From Nostoc sp. NIES-4103 (lineage in GTDB: Bacteria > Cyanobacteriota > Cyanobacteriia > Cyanobacteriales > Nostocaceae), in contig NZ_AP018288.1 of the NCBI RefSeq assembly GCF_002368335.1, positions 6,391,221 through 6,455,220 on the forward strand: a DNA stretch of 64,000 nt, written 5' to 3'. Within the stretch, counting starts at the first letter, position 1. Each line of letters opens with the position of its first letter. Below are positions 62,350 through 64,000 of the stretch, piece by piece. Under the pieces are notes generated by a model. The model made no database searches. It was given only the letters and a program-made list of their open reading frames with translations, and was not told the DNA's origin. A program made the translations under genes and the position numbers.

Positions 62350-62964
62350 ATGGAAATGTCAAAAACAGCACTTATTTTAATTGGATATCAAAATGATTAT
62401 TTTTCAATCAATGGTATCTTATATGCTGTGATTGAAGAATCATCAAAAGTTACAAACGTTATATCAAATACTGTCCATCTCCTTGAACATCTCGTTTATA
62501 CCCCTACATTGATCGTCACAACACCCATATTTTTCACACCTAACTATGAGGAATTAATCGAGCCAGTTGGTATTCTCAAAACTATCAAAGAAGCAAAAGC
62601 TTTTCAAATCGGAACTCCAGGCTCAGAGACAATTGCAGCTTTACGCCCTTTCCAAGACAGAATTCTGGAGGTACCTGGTAAGCGTGGATTCAATGCCTTC
62701 ATTAATACAAACCTTGATGGGATTCTTAAACAACATGGAATCACACATGTTGTGATAGCCGGTGCTGTTACATCTATATGCATTGATTCAACTGGAAGAT
62801 CTGCCCATGAAAAAGGGTATCATGTCACAATTCTGTCGGACTGCACTTCAGCTCGTACCGTATTTGAGCAAGATTTCTATTGCAGCAATATTTTTGGGCT
62901 TTATGCAGATGTCATGTCTCATACAGAACTACTTAGCCGTTTAGAGTTAACAGTTCCCATATAA
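62350..62964 (+). CDS. Isochorismatase-like cysteine hydrolase
   Basis: A 204-residue cytosolic hydrolase with the family triad in place: Asp16 (LIGYQNDYF), Lys111 (PGKRGFNAF) and Cys144 (VTSICIDST). Family members cleave amides or isochorismate. The sequence is AT-richer than its neighbours. Single gene. Confidence 0.85.
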   Translation: MEMSKTALILIGYQNDYFSINGILYAVIEESSKVTNVISNTVHLLEHLVYTPTLIVTTPIFFTPNYEELIEPVGILKTIKEAKAFQIGTPGSETIAALRPFQDRILEVPGKRGFNAFINTNLDGILKQHGITHVVIAGAVTSICIDSTGRSAHEKGYHVTILSDCTSARTVFEQDFYCSNIFGLYADVMSHTELLSRLELTVPI

Positions 62965-63255
62965 AAACTCAGTCTATTGCCAAATTATTTGGCTGACATT
63001 TATTTCTTCAAGTGTGACTCTAGGCTAATTAAGAGTGCGTTAGATAGTGATGTTTTTTTTATGGATTACTATTTGTTGAAATCAACTATATTCTTTGACA
63101 TCAATGCAAAACTTTAAATATGCATTCAACAGTGTTGATTTTCATAATGAAAGACAATTATAGAAGTTGTTTTAATTTGATATGAAAATGAAACAATATC
63201 CAATCAGACTTGTCATATGAATCCAATAAAAATTATCATATATCTGTGACGCCCT

Positions 63256-64000
63256 ATGACACCAGAGTTTTTAGCAGATAACGAACTGCATACGCAAATT
63301 CAGTACCGTTTAATTGAACAAATATCAGAGTCAGAACGACGTTATCGGGAGTTAGTTGAGAATCTCAGTGAAATTGTATTTAAGTGTGATAAGGCAGGGA
63401 ATCTTACACTTTTGAATAAAGCTTGGACACTTACCTTGGGGTATAGTACCCCAGAATGTTTAAATCATCCAATAGATGACTATCTCCATGCTGAGGATCG
63501 AGAAGTTTGGCTAAATTTTTTGGCTCAAATGGATATCCAAAAGGATCTTGCCTGTTGGGAATTAAGGTTTCATCATAAAAATACAGAGATTATTTGGCTA
63601 GAATTATCAGCTCGTTCCGAAGCTCAGGGAGAAATTTCTGGCTCTCTAACAAATATTACCGAACGCAAACGGGCACAAGCAGCTCTCAAAGAGGCAAACG
63701 CAGCTTTACAGATGCGAATTGAGCAGCTTCGGGTTGAGAACCGCGAACGCCAGCAAACAGAAGCAATACTTTTAGAATCAAAAGAGCAGTTAAAGCAACA
63801 AAAACAGCAGCTAGAAGCAACTTTGCAAGAACTGCAACGAACTCAAGCTAAACTGATTCAAGCAGAAAAAATGTCAAGCTTAGGACAGTTAGTTGCTGGA
63901 ATTGCCCATGAAATTAATAACCCTATTAACTTTATTTATGGCAATATAATTCATGTAAATGAGTATATCCAAGACTTGATGGATTTGGTATATCTCTATC
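63256..64000 (+). CDS. PAS-domain sensor histidine kinase, partial (cut by right edge)
   Basis: The ATG at 63256 opens a frame still open at 64000 (248 codons). A PAS domain (about 25-145; RRYRELVENLSEIVFKCD, ending GSLTNITERKRAQ) is followed by a long coiled coil (about 145-215) and the HisKA phosphoacceptor motif GIAHEINNPINFIYGN near 221. The ATPase domain lies outside the window. It may be hybrid or standard; unknown. Confidence 0.85.
   Translation, partial: MTPEFLADNELHTQIQYRLIEQISESERRYRELVENLSEIVFKCDKAGNLTLLNKAWTLTLGYSTPECLNHPIDDYLHAEDREVWLNFLAQMDIQKDLACWELRFHHKNTEIIWLELSARSEAQGEISGSLTNITERKRAQAALKEANAALQMRIEQLRVENRERQQTEAILLESKEQLKQQKQQLEATLQELQRTQAKLIQAEKMSSLGQLVAGIAHEINNPINFIYGNIIHVNEYIQDLMDLVYLY

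Overview
The window comes from a filamentous, heterocyst-forming cyanobacterium of the Nostocales (Nostoc/Calothrix/Tolypothrix-like). Evidence seen directly: very frequent GCGATCGC (HIP1) octamers, short tandem heptamer repeats between genes, the carotenoid pair crtP-crtB, a phycobilin-type heme oxygenase, the ferredoxin-thioredoxin reductase variable chain, and a HetP-family gene, a family tied to heterocyst commitment. The window is chromosomal in character: mostly housekeeping genes set singly or in pairs, separated by repeat-rich spacers. No rRNA, prophage or CRISPR array was seen.

Layout. 0-4 kb: a minus-strand exopolysaccharide cluster (two GT2 enzymes, an O-antigen-ligase-like HpsL-type membrane protein, and a GT4 enzyme cut by the left edge). 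4-12 kb: glmM, ho1, a TPR protein, a CobW-type metal GTPase, an ABA4-like membrane protein and several small conserved cyanobacterial proteins. 12-21 kb: moaC, tRNA-Arg(ACG), an MFS transporter, a GtrB-like GT2, a divergent cell-wall pair (NlpC/P60 peptidase and a beta-lactamase-fold protein), a frameshifted SMI1/KNR4 gene, an envelope protein, an amino-acid-type ABC binding lipoprotein and tRNA-Ser(GCU). 21-31 kb: crtB/crtP, a PhyH-like oxygenase, a GH3 NagZ-like enzyme, META and TerB-like proteins, mutL and a rhodanese-like protein lacking its cysteine. 31-39 kb: an adenosine-deaminase-like protein, a secreted bulb-type lectin, purA, rplY, an APH-kinase fusion, a YdcF protein and ftrV.

40-47 kb is the most accessory-looking part: a 14-blade WD40 protein with nearly identical repeats that looks like the sensor half of an NB-ARC/WD40 protein without its ATPase, a GH116 glycosidase carrying an in-frame palindromic repeat, and a complete IS200/IS605-type element (TnpA plus TnpB nuclease). 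47-54 kb is sparse and AT-rich: about 2.4 kb of non-coding DNA leads to the HetP-family gene, followed by a subtilisin-like protease without a classical signal peptide and a receiver-AraC regulator. 54-64 kb: a probable secretion pair (parvulin-type PPIase and a C39-like/ABC exporter with a cyclic-nucleotide-binding-like N-terminus), a VTE6/DUF92 phytyl-phosphate kinase homologue, a VOC protein convergent and overlapping with a lipase-like hydrolase, a cysteine hydrolase, and a PAS histidine kinase cut by the right edge.

The strongest cross-cutting theme is repeat invasion. Four MITE-like inverted-repeat elements, several dispersed palindromic repeats and two 9-bp tandem arrays lie between genes. 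Repeat-derived sequence has also entered reading frames in mutL, the ABC exporter, the GH116 gene and the end of the APH-kinase gene, each time without breaking the frame. No fully novel multi-gene system could be established by reading. The best candidates for follow-up are the orphan WD40 sensor, the PPIase/exporter pair with the nearby protease, and the repeat-derived protein segments.
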